14,954 nt of DNA from Chloroflexota bacterium (GTDB lineage: Bacteria; Chloroflexota; Anaerolineae; Aggregatilineales; Phototrophicaceae): NCBI GenBank assembly GCA_003242205.1, contig QGUR01000092.1, positions 1-14,954 of the forward strand, read 5' to 3'. Position 1 is the stretch's first letter. Every line of letters starts with the position of its first letter. Shown here one piece after another: positions 7,214 to 13,245 of the stretch. The position numbers and the translations under genes were made by a program. A model generated the notes under the pieces. That model was not told where the DNA came from, searched no databases, and saw nothing but the letters and a program-made list of their open reading frames with translations.

Positions 7214-7235
7214 CCGGGGGTAAGGTTGGGTGAGG

Positions 7236-7913
7236 TTAGCGCACGTAGTCGAGCACGAGCACGCGCGTCGCCTGCGGCATGGTCTCCGGTGTTAGCTCTA
7301 CCTCATAGGCACAGGCGAAATCGACATCTGCTTCATCAAAATAACTGAGAAATTTTTCGATCCAGAACGTGTTGCGCGGCTTGTAAGTGAGCGTGCGGAA
7401 GTGCATCGGCACGACGAGCTTTGGCCGCGTGCGGTCGATGACGGTCTTGAGATCATCCAGTTCGATGGTCGGGTGGCCGCCCGCCAGCGCCAGCAGCACG
7501 TCCAGCCCTTCAAAGAAGCGCAACTGTTCTTCGGTGAAGGCGTTGCCGACGTCGCCCATATGCCCCACGTGCAGCCCATCGACCTCGAAGCGATAGAGCG
7601 CGTTCTGGTCGGGGTCGTGAAAGGCGTGGTTGAGCGCTTCCATCGCCTGAATGGCGCGGATGGTGATGCCTTTTTCCACACGCTGCCCGCCGGTCTGCGC
7701 CACGTCCAGCGCGTTGACGACGATTGGCGTGCCGGGGATCAGGTCGGCGCGGCAGTGGAAGCTGTCATTGTCCGACGAAATCACGACGATATCGGCGGTT
7801 TCCTCAATGGGCGGGTAGCCCGCCGTTTCCGGCGTGTACGGGTCGGTGATGATCGATACGCCGTTGGCGGCGGTGATGCGAAAGCTGGCGTGGCCGTACC
7901 ATTTGAGCTTCAT
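7236..7913 (-). CDS. MBL-fold (UlaG-like/Lactamase_B_3) protein with altered metal site
   Basis: Cytoplasmic metallo-beta-lactamase-fold protein, 225 residues. It opens with MKLKWYGHASFRI and ITDPY, typical of the UlaG-like hydrolase branch. Later metal-site elements are present: H118/D121 in GHMGDVG and H171 in VVPMHFRT, plus a GGHPTIEL loop (145-152). The segment that should read SHxHxDH is ISSDNDSFH (45-53), so His, His and Asp appear replaced by Ser47, Asn49 and Ser51. Either the metal site is rebuilt, perhaps with H53, or hydrolytic activity is reduced. ATG 7913 has AGGGG six bases upstream. Only 28 bases separate it from the Gfo/Idh/MocA gene, so the two are almost certainly cotranscribed. 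Confidence 0.85.
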   Translation of the reverse strand: MKLKWYGHASFRITAANGVSIITDPYTPETAGYPPIEETADIVVISSDNDSFHCRADLIPGTPIVVNALDVAQTGGQRVEKGITIRAIQAMEALNHAFHDPDQNALYRFEVDGLHVGHMGDVGNAFTEEQLRFFEGLDVLLALAGGHPTIELDDLKTVIDRTRPKLVVPMHFRTLTYKPRNTFWIEKFLSYFDEADVDFACAYEVELTPETMPQATRVLVLDYVR

Positions 7914-7941
7914 CGTAATCCCCTGGTGGTCAACAAGGTCA

Positions 7942-8937
7942 TCACAAGGCGGAAATCTGCGCCTGGTTGGCGCGCGCCGATGCGCGCAGGCCGTCCATCA
8001 GGCGCATTGCCAGCACGGCGTCTTCGGCGGGGAATCGCGGGGGCCGGTTATTCAGCAGCGCGTCGGCGAAGTCCTCCACCATCAACTGGTACTGGTCAAC
8101 GGGCGGGATTTCGATCTCGGTATACTTGTCGCCCTGCCAGTGCCGGATTTTAGTTGGCCGGTCTTTGGGCGGCGTAAAGCCGTTTTCGACGACGATCCGG
8201 CCCGTGCTGCCGCGAATCTCGTAACCATCTTGCCTGAACGTTCGCAGGCCGCAGTCGAAATGCCCCAGCACGCCCGATGGAAAGACGAGCGCGCCAGCCG
8301 CGAATTCGTCGGCATCGCGGTCGTTGAAATGCGCGAAACAGCTCCAGGCGACGGGTTCTTCGCCGGTCAGGAAGCGCATGACGCCAACGGCGTAACAGCC
8401 TACGTCCATGATGCCGCCGCCCGCCATCGAACCGAACAGACGGATATTGGCCTCGTCGCTCACGGCGAAGGTGAACGCGCTGGAGATGAAATGCACGTCG
8501 CCGACCGCGCCGCTCTGCACCATTTCGAGCACGCGCTGGGTTCGCGGGTGGAAGCGGTACATGAAGGCTTCGGCCAGCAGGCGGTTGTGCTGTTTGAATG
8601 CATCGACCATCTCCTGTGCCTCGACGGCGTCGCTGGCGAGGGGCTTTTCGCACAGCACGTGCTTGCCGGCTGCGGCGGCCTTGATCGACCATTCGGCGTG
8701 CTGGTCGTTGGGAAGCGGGTTGTAAATGGCGTCGATGTCAGGATCTTCCAGCAGCGCTTCATAGCTGCCATAGGCGCGGGGGATGCCGAGTTTGCCGGCA
8801 AAGGCGCGCGCTCGTTGCAGGTCGCGACTGCCGACGGCGACGACTTCACCGTTGGCGGAATTCTGAATGGCGGGAATGACGGCGCGCTCGCCGATTCTGG
8901 CCGTGCTGATAATGCCCCAGCGGATTTTGTCTGCCAT
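7942..8937 (-). CDS. Gfo/Idh/MocA-family oxidoreductase
   Basis: NAD(P)-dependent sugar or polyol dehydrogenase, 331 residues, full length. The Rossmann domain (about 1-120) has GIISTARIG and the CEKPLA motif with K98. The C-terminal beta-sheet domain carries GGGIMDVGCYAVG, with D178 and Y182 at the active site. The D-x-x-x-Y form fits the D-xylose dehydrogenase / dihydrodiol dehydrogenase / glucose-fructose oxidoreductase branch better than the His form of inositol dehydrogenases. ATG 8937 has AGGAAG five bases upstream. It is 45 bases downstream of the DHDPS-like gene and 28 bases upstream of the MBL-fold gene, forming a tight three-gene unit. A carbohydrate-oxidation role is likely; the substrate is unknown. 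Confidence 0.92.
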   Translation of the reverse strand: MADKIRWGIISTARIGERAVIPAIQNSANGEVVAVGSRDLQRARAFAGKLGIPRAYGSYEALLEDPDIDAIYNPLPNDQHAEWSIKAAAAGKHVLCEKPLASDAVEAQEMVDAFKQHNRLLAEAFMYRFHPRTQRVLEMVQSGAVGDVHFISSAFTFAVSDEANIRLFGSMAGGGIMDVGCYAVGVMRFLTGEEPVAWSCFAHFNDRDADEFAAGALVFPSGVLGHFDCGLRTFRQDGYEIRGSTGRIVVENGFTPPKDRPTKIRHWQGDKYTEIEIPPVDQYQLMVEDFADALLNNRPPRFPAEDAVLAMRLMDGLRASARANQAQISAL

Positions 8938-8982
8938 AGCTTCTTCCTGTTTTGTATCAATACGCTCGTGCAGGCATCTTTA

Positions 8983-9921
8983 TCACCGGTTGTCCGGCAG
9001 TTCGGGTTTTCGTTCGGTGAAGAGGCGCAGCGACAGTTTCTCGCCAAGCTCGATAACCGCGTTCAGCTCATCTTCCGCCGGTTCGACGGTTGGCCAGCGC
9101 ACGGTGGCATCTTCGATCAGGCCCGCGCGCCGGAACAACGCTTTGCGGGCGTGCAGCGAGAACTCGTGCCCGCGCCCGGAGACAGCCGTGACCAGCGGCT
9201 GGATGTGTGTCAGGATGCGGTCGACTTCAGCGGTGTCGCCGCGCTGCCACGCCGCCCATATCCGAACGAAATATTCGTTGAAGCCGCAGCCCGGCAGCAG
9301 TCCCGCCGCGCCGGCCTGTAACTCTTCGCGCAGGCCAAGCCCGCCGATGCCGCCCAGCAGCGTGACGCGTTCACCCAGACGCTCGTGCAGCGCCGCGATG
9401 CGTTCCGCCGAACCCGGCCCTTCGATCTTGAAATAGAGCACGTTGGCGGTGTGCTCGGCAATGCGAACCAGCGCGTCTGTTGACAGATTGCAGCCGGCAT
9501 AGGCCATGATCTGCGGCGACATCTGCACCATGATCGGGACTTCGATGGCGTCCGCCAGCCGGATATAGTGCTCTACCAGCGCTTGCTCATCGAGCTTCAT
9601 GGTGTTTGGCGGCAGGACCATCAGCGCGGCGGGGCGAAGCTGCCCCAGCCGGCGCGCCTGCTGGATGGCAGCGGCGGTGCTGCCCGCCGCCATGCCGATG
9701 ATGAGCGGTTTAGCGCCGCCGGCTTCGTCGGCCACAATTTCCGCGATCTGCAGGCGCTCGTCCTCGGTCAGCTTATAGGCTTCGCTGGCAAACCCGCCTA
9801 CGCCGATGCCGTCCACGTCATCGCCAAGCTCGAAACGCACGACGCGGCGCAGGCTGCGTTCGTCGATGTTGCCGTCCCTGTCGAACGGCGTGAAGACGAT
9901 GGGGAATATGCCGCGTAGCAC
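8983..9921 (-). CDS. DHDPS/N-acetylneuraminate-lyase-family protein
   Basis: TIM-barrel class I aldolase-type enzyme of the DapA/NanA superfamily, 312 residues. It has the family opening GIFPIVFTPFDRDGNID and the Schiff-base lysine K165 in LYFKIEGPGS. It is probably not lysine-biosynthetic DapA. The GTTGE pyruvate-carboxylate loop is replaced by GVGGFASEAY (40-49), and the YNxP strand with the catalytic Tyr reads MVQMSP (131-136). Relatives of this type cleave or dehydrate keto-deoxy sugar acids. The GTG start at 9921 is well supported by a perfect AGGAGG (9933-9928) six bases upstream. It is the first gene of the minus-strand run and divergent from the zinc dehydrogenase, which suggests a shared regulatory region. 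Confidence 0.9.
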   Translation of the reverse strand: MLRGIFPIVFTPFDRDGNIDERSLRRVVRFELGDDVDGIGVGGFASEAYKLTEDERLQIAEIVADEAGGAKPLIIGMAAGSTAAAIQQARRLGQLRPAALMVLPPNTMKLDEQALVEHYIRLADAIEVPIMVQMSPQIMAYAGCNLSTDALVRIAEHTANVLYFKIEGPGSAERIAALHERLGERVTLLGGIGGLGLREELQAGAAGLLPGCGFNEYFVRIWAAWQRGDTAEVDRILTHIQPLVTAVSGRGHEFSLHARKALFRRAGLIEDATVRWPTVEPAEDELNAVIELGEKLSLRLFTERKPELPDNR

Positions 9922-10089
9922 CTGCTGCCTCCTGCTGTACGATTGCGTCCCAAAGCGGTTGCCGCCAGCCCGCCGGCTTTTGTTGCGCCGTAGACATCTA
10001 TCTTATATCTTCTCGCAGGTGAGACAAAAATACGCTTTCGACCGCACGCTGTGGCTGCGGCATATAAGGATATTTGATTGGAGACGATG
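9922..10089. promoter_or_regulatory. Divergent promoter region of the catabolic module
   Basis: This 168-base gap separates the leftward DHDPS-like gene from the rightward zinc dehydrogenase. Minus strand: TTGTCT at about 10027-10022, 16 bases, TAAGAT ending near 10000. Plus strand: TTGTTG (9980-9985), 17 bases, TTATAT (10003-10008). The two overlap around the AT-rich block 9996-10012, a natural place for a common regulator. Neither match is strong. No regulator gene lies next to it. Confidence 0.35.
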
Positions 10090-11247
10090 ATGAAGGCCCT
10101 TACATTAACTGCTGACTGGGCGCCGCGCCCCGAATATGCGCTGACGGACATTGAGCGACAGACGCGCAAAATCCGCAACGGCTGTATGGTGTGGAAGAAT
10201 CCGCGTATCAGCGTCGGCGACTGTCCCGACCCGACGCCGAAAGACGACGAGGTCGTCATTCAGGTGGCCGCAGTCGGCATCTGCGGTTCGGACATGCATA
10301 TGTACGAAGCGGGCGAGGATGGCTATATGCTCTATCCGGGCCTGACGCGCTTTCCCAACATTCTGGGCCACGAATTCGCCGGGCGAGTGATGGAAACCGG
10401 CAAGGCTGTGCGCGATCTCAAGGTGGGCGATCTGGTTGCGGTTGAAGAGATTCAATGGTGTGGCGAATGCGCCTCCTGCCGCCGAGGGTTCGTCAACCAC
10501 TGCGACAATCTGGAAGAGCTGGGCTTTACCACACCCGGCGCGATGGCTCAGTATGTCTCGGTGCGCGCGCGTTACTGCTGGAAACTCGATGAACTGGCCG
10601 ACCGTCTGGGCGACGAGCGCGAGGCGCTGGTGATGGGCGCAATGGTCGAGCCGACGGGCGTGTCGTACCACGCCATGTTCAACCGCCTGCATACCTGGCA
10701 GCCCGGCGCGTATGTGGTCGTTTTCGGCGCGGGGCCAATCGGGCTGGCCGCTGAAGCGCTGGCGGTCGCGGCGGGCGCTTCTCAAGTCATCGTCTTCGAT
10801 ACGTCGGCAAGCCGCCGCGAGATTGCCTCAAGGCTCGGCGCGACGCAGGTGCTTGACCCGACCGGGCTGAATCTGAATGAGGTTTTGCTCGATCTGACCT
10901 ACGGGCGCGGCGTCGACTTCGTGGTCGAGGCGGCGGGCGCGCCGGAACACACGCTGACGCCGCTGACACAGTCGCTGGCCGTCAATGGCACGATCACGGT
11001 CATCGGGCTGGCGGGGCGTCCCGTGCCGGTGTCGCTGGTGCATTACCAGCAGCGCGGCGTGCAGCTTGCCGGTTCGCTCGGCCATGCCGGTCACGGCACG
11101 TTCATGAACGTCATCCGCATGATGGCGTCGGGCAAGCTGGACCTGCGTCCGATGGTCAGCGCGCGTATGCCGCTGGACGACGCGCCGAGCGCTTTCAAGC
11201 GTCTGGAAAGCCGCGAGGACGCGAAGATCATCCTGCTGCCGAATTAG
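10090..11247 (+). CDS. Zinc-dependent MDR dehydrogenase, scyllo-inosose 3-dehydrogenase (IolM)-like
   Basis: Medium-chain alcohol/polyol dehydrogenase, 385 residues, NAD(P)-dependent, cytoplasmic. Catalytic zinc ligands are C65 (GICGSD), H94/E95 (GHEF) and E187 (VEPTG). The structural zinc site is C124, C127, C130, C138. The coenzyme loop GAGPIG is at 213-218. The long N-terminal part (MKALTLTADWAPRPEY, then VWKNPRI), the EDGYMLYPGLTRFP insert and GHAGHGTF near the C-terminus recall, from memory, Thermotoga scyllo-inosose 3-dehydrogenase more than threonine or butanediol dehydrogenases. The start is one of TTG 10078 (AAGGA seven bases before), ATG 10087 or ATG 10090 (GGAG six bases before); I prefer 10090 on spacing and family N-terminus. 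Divergent from the lyase/oxidoreductase/MBL genes. The family call is firm; the substrate is inferred. Confidence 0.9.
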   Translation: MKALTLTADWAPRPEYALTDIERQTRKIRNGCMVWKNPRISVGDCPDPTPKDDEVVIQVAAVGICGSDMHMYEAGEDGYMLYPGLTRFPNILGHEFAGRVMETGKAVRDLKVGDLVAVEEIQWCGECASCRRGFVNHCDNLEELGFTTPGAMAQYVSVRARYCWKLDELADRLGDEREALVMGAMVEPTGVSYHAMFNRLHTWQPGAYVVVFGAGPIGLAAEALAVAAGASQVIVFDTSASRREIASRLGATQVLDPTGLNLNEVLLDLTYGRGVDFVVEAAGAPEHTLTPLTQSLAVNGTITVIGLAGRPVPVSLVHYQQRGVQLAGSLGHAGHGTFMNVIRMMASGKLDLRPMVSARMPLDDAPSAFKRLESREDAKIILLPN

Positions 11248-11287
11248 CTGAATTAAAGGAAAGCCGGAAGCGGCGAAGCGCCGGTAT

Positions 11288-11318
11288 CGCGGGGGCAAGG
11301 CGTCGTCTTGCCCCCGCG
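11288..11318. terminator. Hairpin terminator between dehydrogenase and lipoprotein genes
   Basis: CGCGGGGGCAAG (11288-11299) pairs perfectly with CTTGCCCCCGCG (11307-11318), 12 bp around a 7-base loop. The T-run behind it is weak (TCATTT) on the plus strand. It lies between convergent genes ending at 11247 and 11324 and can serve both. Confidence 0.75.
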
Positions 11319-11323
11319 TCATT

Positions 11324-12274
11324 TCAGCATCCGAACGGTTGCGTGATATTGAACGGTTCGCCGATATCGTAGACATCGTAGCGCACAATGACACGGCCAT
11401 CGACCGGCAGGGCGCGGCCAAAAATGCGCGCTCTGGTCAGGTCGAGCGTGGCATAGAAGCGTACTACTGCATTATGCTCCGGCGCGACCCACAGCTCGCC
11501 GGTCGCCTGAAGCGTGCCGCCTTCCTCAAGCGTGATCGAGGGCAGGTGCAGATCATCCGCACTGAACGTGTAGAGATAGGCTTCCTCGCCATTCAGCACG
11601 GCCTTGCGCCCGGCGGGCTGCGCCTGCTCGACGCCGCCGACCAGCTCGCCCGCCGTCAGCCCGGCGGCGATTTCGGCGTCGCGGCCTGCATTGGCGAGGC
11701 AGGCTCCCTCGCGCACCAGAAAGGCGTCCGGCCCGAGGCGGACCGCTTCATAGGAGGTATCCGTGTCGCTGCCGAGCAGCTCGCCCGATGTGCTGACGAC
11801 CACGCGCCGGGCGCTGCCAAGCTGGTTGTACCAGACTTCGGCGGTCGCGCTGGCGCTGGTATCGCGCGGAACGTCGCTGAAAGTGCCGTCGAATTGCAGC
11901 GTCACGACATAGCGCCAGCCGGGCAATGATGACAACCCTTGATCGACTCGTGGGAAACTGACCGGCCCGCGAAAGCCTTCCGGGGGCGCGTTTTCGGTCA
12001 GAACGACCGCCGTGGCCAGCATGTCGATATTGGCCACGGTCGGGATGTCCTCAAGTTGGATGCCACGCCGCCCGCCGGTACATGCGGTGAGCAGCAGGAG
12101 AAGCAGCAGGGCAACACGGGAAACCGCACTCCCTTTCCAAACCCCGCTTTCGGATTTGGAGAAGGAAGCGCGTACTGCCTGCGCTTCGGCGGTTTTGCCC
12201 CTTTGCCCCAAAATCGCCGGCTTATGGCGCAGTGGCCGGGGCGTGAGGTTCCATTCCTGCATCGTTTCAACCAT
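11324..12274 (-). CDS. Putative lipoprotein, start uncertain
   Basis: The frame encodes a classical lipoprotein signal: VSRVALLLLLLLTAC, with the lipobox cysteine codon at 12082-12080, followed by about 250 extracytoplasmic residues. The body is beta-rich, with segments such as TGELWVAPEHNAVVRFYATLDL reminiscent of LppX/LprG-like lipid-carrier lipoproteins. That resemblance is weak, so no function is claimed. The start is a problem. The ATG at 12274 would put about 50 residues before the hydrophobic core, too long for a signal peptide, and has no Shine-Dalgarno. The ideal start, with GGAAAGGGAG four bases upstream, is a GTT codon at 12124. A GTG-to-GTT change, a base error or a non-canonical start are possible. 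A promoter lies at 12302-12329. Confidence 0.7.
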   Translation of the reverse strand: MVETMQEWNLTPRPLRHKPAILGQRGKTAEAQAVRASFSKSESGVWKGSAVSRVALLLLLLLTACTGGRRGIQLEDIPTVANIDMLATAVVLTENAPPEGFRGPVSFPRVDQGLSSLPGWRYVVTLQFDGTFSDVPRDTSASATAEVWYNQLGSARRVVVSTSGELLGSDTDTSYEAVRLGPDAFLVREGACLANAGRDAEIAAGLTAGELVGGVEQAQPAGRKAVLNGEEAYLYTFSADDLHLPSITLEEGGTLQATGELWVAPEHNAVVRFYATLDLTRARIFGRALPVDGRVIVRYDVYDIGEPFNITQPFGC

Positions 12275-12301
12275 AGCGTTTGCGCTTTTCACAAGTGCCG
12301 C

Positions 12302-12329
12302 ATTGTAACCCGCATACAGGAACCGGCAA
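12302..12329 (-). promoter_or_regulatory. Promoter of the lipoprotein gene
   Basis: On the minus strand, TTGCCG (12329-12324), 16 bases, TACAAT (12307-12302). Transcription would begin near 12295, upstream of every candidate start of the lipoprotein. It is divergent from the tRNA promoter about 80 bases away. Confidence 0.55.
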
Positions 12330-12410
12330 GTACGGCGGATGCGCCATTGACGACCCGGCCCGGCCCGGCTAGAATATTCGTCGCTGCCTCCGTGAGTTCG
12401 CAACTCAGCC

Positions 12411-12440
12411 TTGAAGCGCTCGCGTGGCGAATGGTATACT
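12411..12440 (+). promoter_or_regulatory. Promoter of the tRNA-Thr/Tyr/Thr-rpmG unit
   Basis: TTGAAG (12411-12416), 18 bases, TATACT (12435-12440). The predicted start near 12447 leaves only a few bases before the mature tRNA-Thr 5' end at 12454, as expected for a tRNA promoter. Confidence 0.7.
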
Positions 12441-12453
12441 TGCCATAGGTTTC

Positions 12454-12525
12454 GCCACCATAGCTCAACGGTAGAGCAACCGCCTTGTAAGCGGTAGGTT
12501 ATGAGTTCGAATCTCATTGGTGGCT
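12454..12525 (+). tRNA. tRNA-Thr (anticodon TGT)
   Basis: Full cloverleaf of 72 bases: acceptor GCCACCA/TGGTGGC, D-arm GCTC/GAGC, anticodon stem ACCGC/GCGGT with loop CTTGTAA (anticodon 12486-12488), T-arm ATGAG/CTCAT with TTCGAAT, discriminator T. CCA is not encoded. First gene of the cluster. Confidence 0.97.
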
Positions 12526-12543
12526 CAGGCGCAAGCCTCGCAT

Positions 12544-12626
12544 GGGTCGATGTCCCGAGCGGCAAAGGGGGCGGACTGTAAATCCGCTGGCGGAAGCCTT
12601 CGCAGGTTCGAGTCCTGCTCGGCCCA
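12544..12626 (+). tRNA. tRNA-Tyr (anticodon GTA)
   Basis: Class II tRNA of 83 bases. Acceptor GGGTCGA pairs with TCGGCCC, with one T-G wobble. The anticodon stem is GCGGA/TCCGC with loop CTGTAAA (anticodon 12578-12580). A long variable arm (about 12588-12601) is typical of bacterial tRNA-Tyr. The T-arm is GCAGG/CCTGC, discriminator A, and CCA is not encoded. Confidence 0.97.
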
Positions 12627-12650
12627 CTGGCAATCTTCCATGGCCGGTAT

Positions 12651-12722
12651 GCCTCAGTAGCTCAGTGGTAGAGCGTACCCTTGGTAAGGGTAAGGTCATG
12701 GGTTCAATCCCCATCTGAGGCT
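12651..12722 (+). tRNA. tRNA-Thr (anticodon GGT)
   Basis: 72-base cloverleaf: acceptor GCCTCAG/CTGAGGC, D-arm GCTC/GAGC, anticodon stem TACCC/GGGTA with loop TTGGTAA (anticodon 12683-12685), T-arm ATGGG/CCCAT, discriminator T. CCA is not encoded. It reads the Thr codons that complement the TGT isoacceptor upstream. Confidence 0.97.
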
Positions 12723-12739
12723 CTTCAAAACCCAACTCA

Positions 12740-12761
12740 CGCGCTTCGGCGCGCTTGTTTT
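12740..12761 (+). terminator. Short UUCG hairpin with T-run after the tRNA cluster
   Basis: CGCGC-TTCG-GCGCG (12740-12753) is a 5-bp stem closed by a stable TTCG tetraloop and followed by CTTGTTTT. It could act as a partial terminator between the tRNAs and rpmG or protect the tRNA 3' end. The stem is short and rpmG has no obvious promoter of its own, so read-through is likely. Confidence 0.45.
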
Positions 12762-12781
12762 AGTATCGGGAGTTTGTGGTT

Positions 12782-12943
12782 ATGGCGAAAAAGGGCAACC
12801 GCGTTCTCGTCAAGCTACGCAGCACTGAGAGCGGGCATATCTATTACACGCAGAAAAACCGCCGGAACGACACGCAGCGGCTGGAGCTGCGCCGCTACGA
12901 TCCGCTGGTTCGGCGTCATGTCATTTACCGGGAAACCAAGTAA
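12782..12943 (+). CDS. rpmG: 50S ribosomal protein L33
   Basis: Small ribosomal protein of 53 residues, the usual L33 length. It begins MAKKGNRVLVKLRSTESGHIYYTQKNRRN and ends RRHVIYRETK, the characteristic L33 ends. It binds 23S rRNA near the E site. It lacks the CxxC pairs of zinc-binding L33, so it is the cysteine-free (C-minus) form. GGGAG nine bases before the ATG supports the start. Its place between the Thr/Tyr tRNAs and tRNA-Trp/secE is the conserved bacterial order. Confidence 0.96.
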   Translation: MAKKGNRVLVKLRSTESGHIYYTQKNRRNDTQRLELRRYDPLVRRHVIYRETK

Positions 12944-12975
12944 CGTTTCCTGTTAACCCGCCCCCTGGCGGCGGA

Positions 12976-13004
12976 TTGACTCACGCCCGGCCATCGTGTA
13001 AGAT
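12976..13004 (+). promoter_or_regulatory. Strong promoter upstream of tRNA-Trp
   Basis: TTGACT (12976-12981), 17 bases, TAAGAT (12999-13004). The -35 box matches consensus at five of six bases. Transcription should start near 13011, giving a leader of about 84 bases before tRNA-Trp. It probably also feeds secE-nusG-rplK. Confidence 0.7.
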
Positions 13005-13010
13005 AGTAGG

Positions 13011-13094
13011 TACGCGACAGGGCGAATCCGCAGGCGGAGCCAGGTGTCCCTCAGACAACGCAGTGCAGCCTGCTTACGCTGAGCGAACCTACCT
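13011..13094 (+). other. Structured leader of the tRNA-Trp transcript
   Basis: This gap between promoter and tRNA-Trp encodes no protein that I can support but folds well on paper. Hairpin A: GGC (13021-13023), bulge GAA, TCCG, loop CAGG, CGGA, GCC (13039-13041). Hairpin B: CTCAG (13050-13054) with CTGAG (13079-13083), enclosing GCAG (13060-13063) with CTGC (13070-13073). In addition GTAGGT (13006-13011) complements ACCTAC (13087-13092 region), though the promoter would put most of the first arm outside the transcript. It may be only a processed 5' leader, or a regulatory RNA. Confidence 0.4.
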
Positions 13095-13165
13095 AGGGGC
13101 ATGGTGTAACGGTAACACAACGCTCTCCAAAAGCGTTATTCTGGGTTCGAATCCTAGTGCCCCTG
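13095..13165 (+). tRNA. tRNA-Trp (anticodon CCA)
   Basis: 71-base cloverleaf: acceptor AGGGGCA/TGCCCCT, D-arm with GTGT/ACAC, anticodon stem ACGCT/AGCGT with loop CTCCAAA (anticodon 13127-13129), T-arm CTGGG/CCTAG with TTCGAAT, discriminator G as expected for tryptophan. The 3' CCA is not encoded. It stands directly upstream of secE, as in many bacteria. Confidence 0.97.
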
Positions 13166-13174
13166 TAAATGAAG

Positions 13175-13204
13175 AAGACACCGTCCCTTGCGGCGGTGTC
13201 TTTT
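13175..13204 (+). terminator. Intrinsic terminator or attenuator after tRNA-Trp
   Basis: AAGACACCG (13175-13183) pairs with CGGTGTCTT (13194-13202), 9 bp with a 10-base loop, running into TTTT. Only about 40 bases remain before secE and I see no promoter in them, so partial read-through from the tRNA-Trp promoter probably supplies the secE transcript. Confidence 0.75.
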
Positions 13205-13245
13205 AACGTCCGCCCAAGCACATGCAGCGAGAGGATACAGATCTA

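Noticed and set aside
7942..8937. Calling the Gfo/Idh/MocA gene iolG
   Set aside because: The active site has D-x-x-x-Tyr, as in xylose/dihydrodiol dehydrogenases, not the His of inositol dehydrogenases.
7834..9321. 495-codon plus-strand frame opposite MBL, oxidoreductase and lyase genes
   Set aside because: It crosses three well-supported genes on the other strand; the length reflects codon bias of GC-rich DNA. Ribosome profiling on this strand would be needed to revive it.
8983..9921. Naming the DHDPS-family gene dapA
   Set aside because: Key Tyr and Thr-Thr residues are absent and the context is catabolic, so only the family is stated.
12514..12735. 73-codon minus-strand frame
   Set aside because: It is antisense to the tRNA-Tyr and tRNA-Thr genes; such tRNA-derived frames are a known annotation artefact.
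13011..13094. T-box or amino-acid riboswitch in front of tRNA-Trp
   Set aside because: No T-box consensus or terminator/antiterminator pair is visible, and T-boxes control synthetase or biosynthesis genes, not the tRNA itself.
12976..13206. 76-codon plus-strand frame over the tRNA-Trp leader
   Set aside because: It spans the promoter, the leader and the whole of tRNA-Trp; no Shine-Dalgarno and no protein character.
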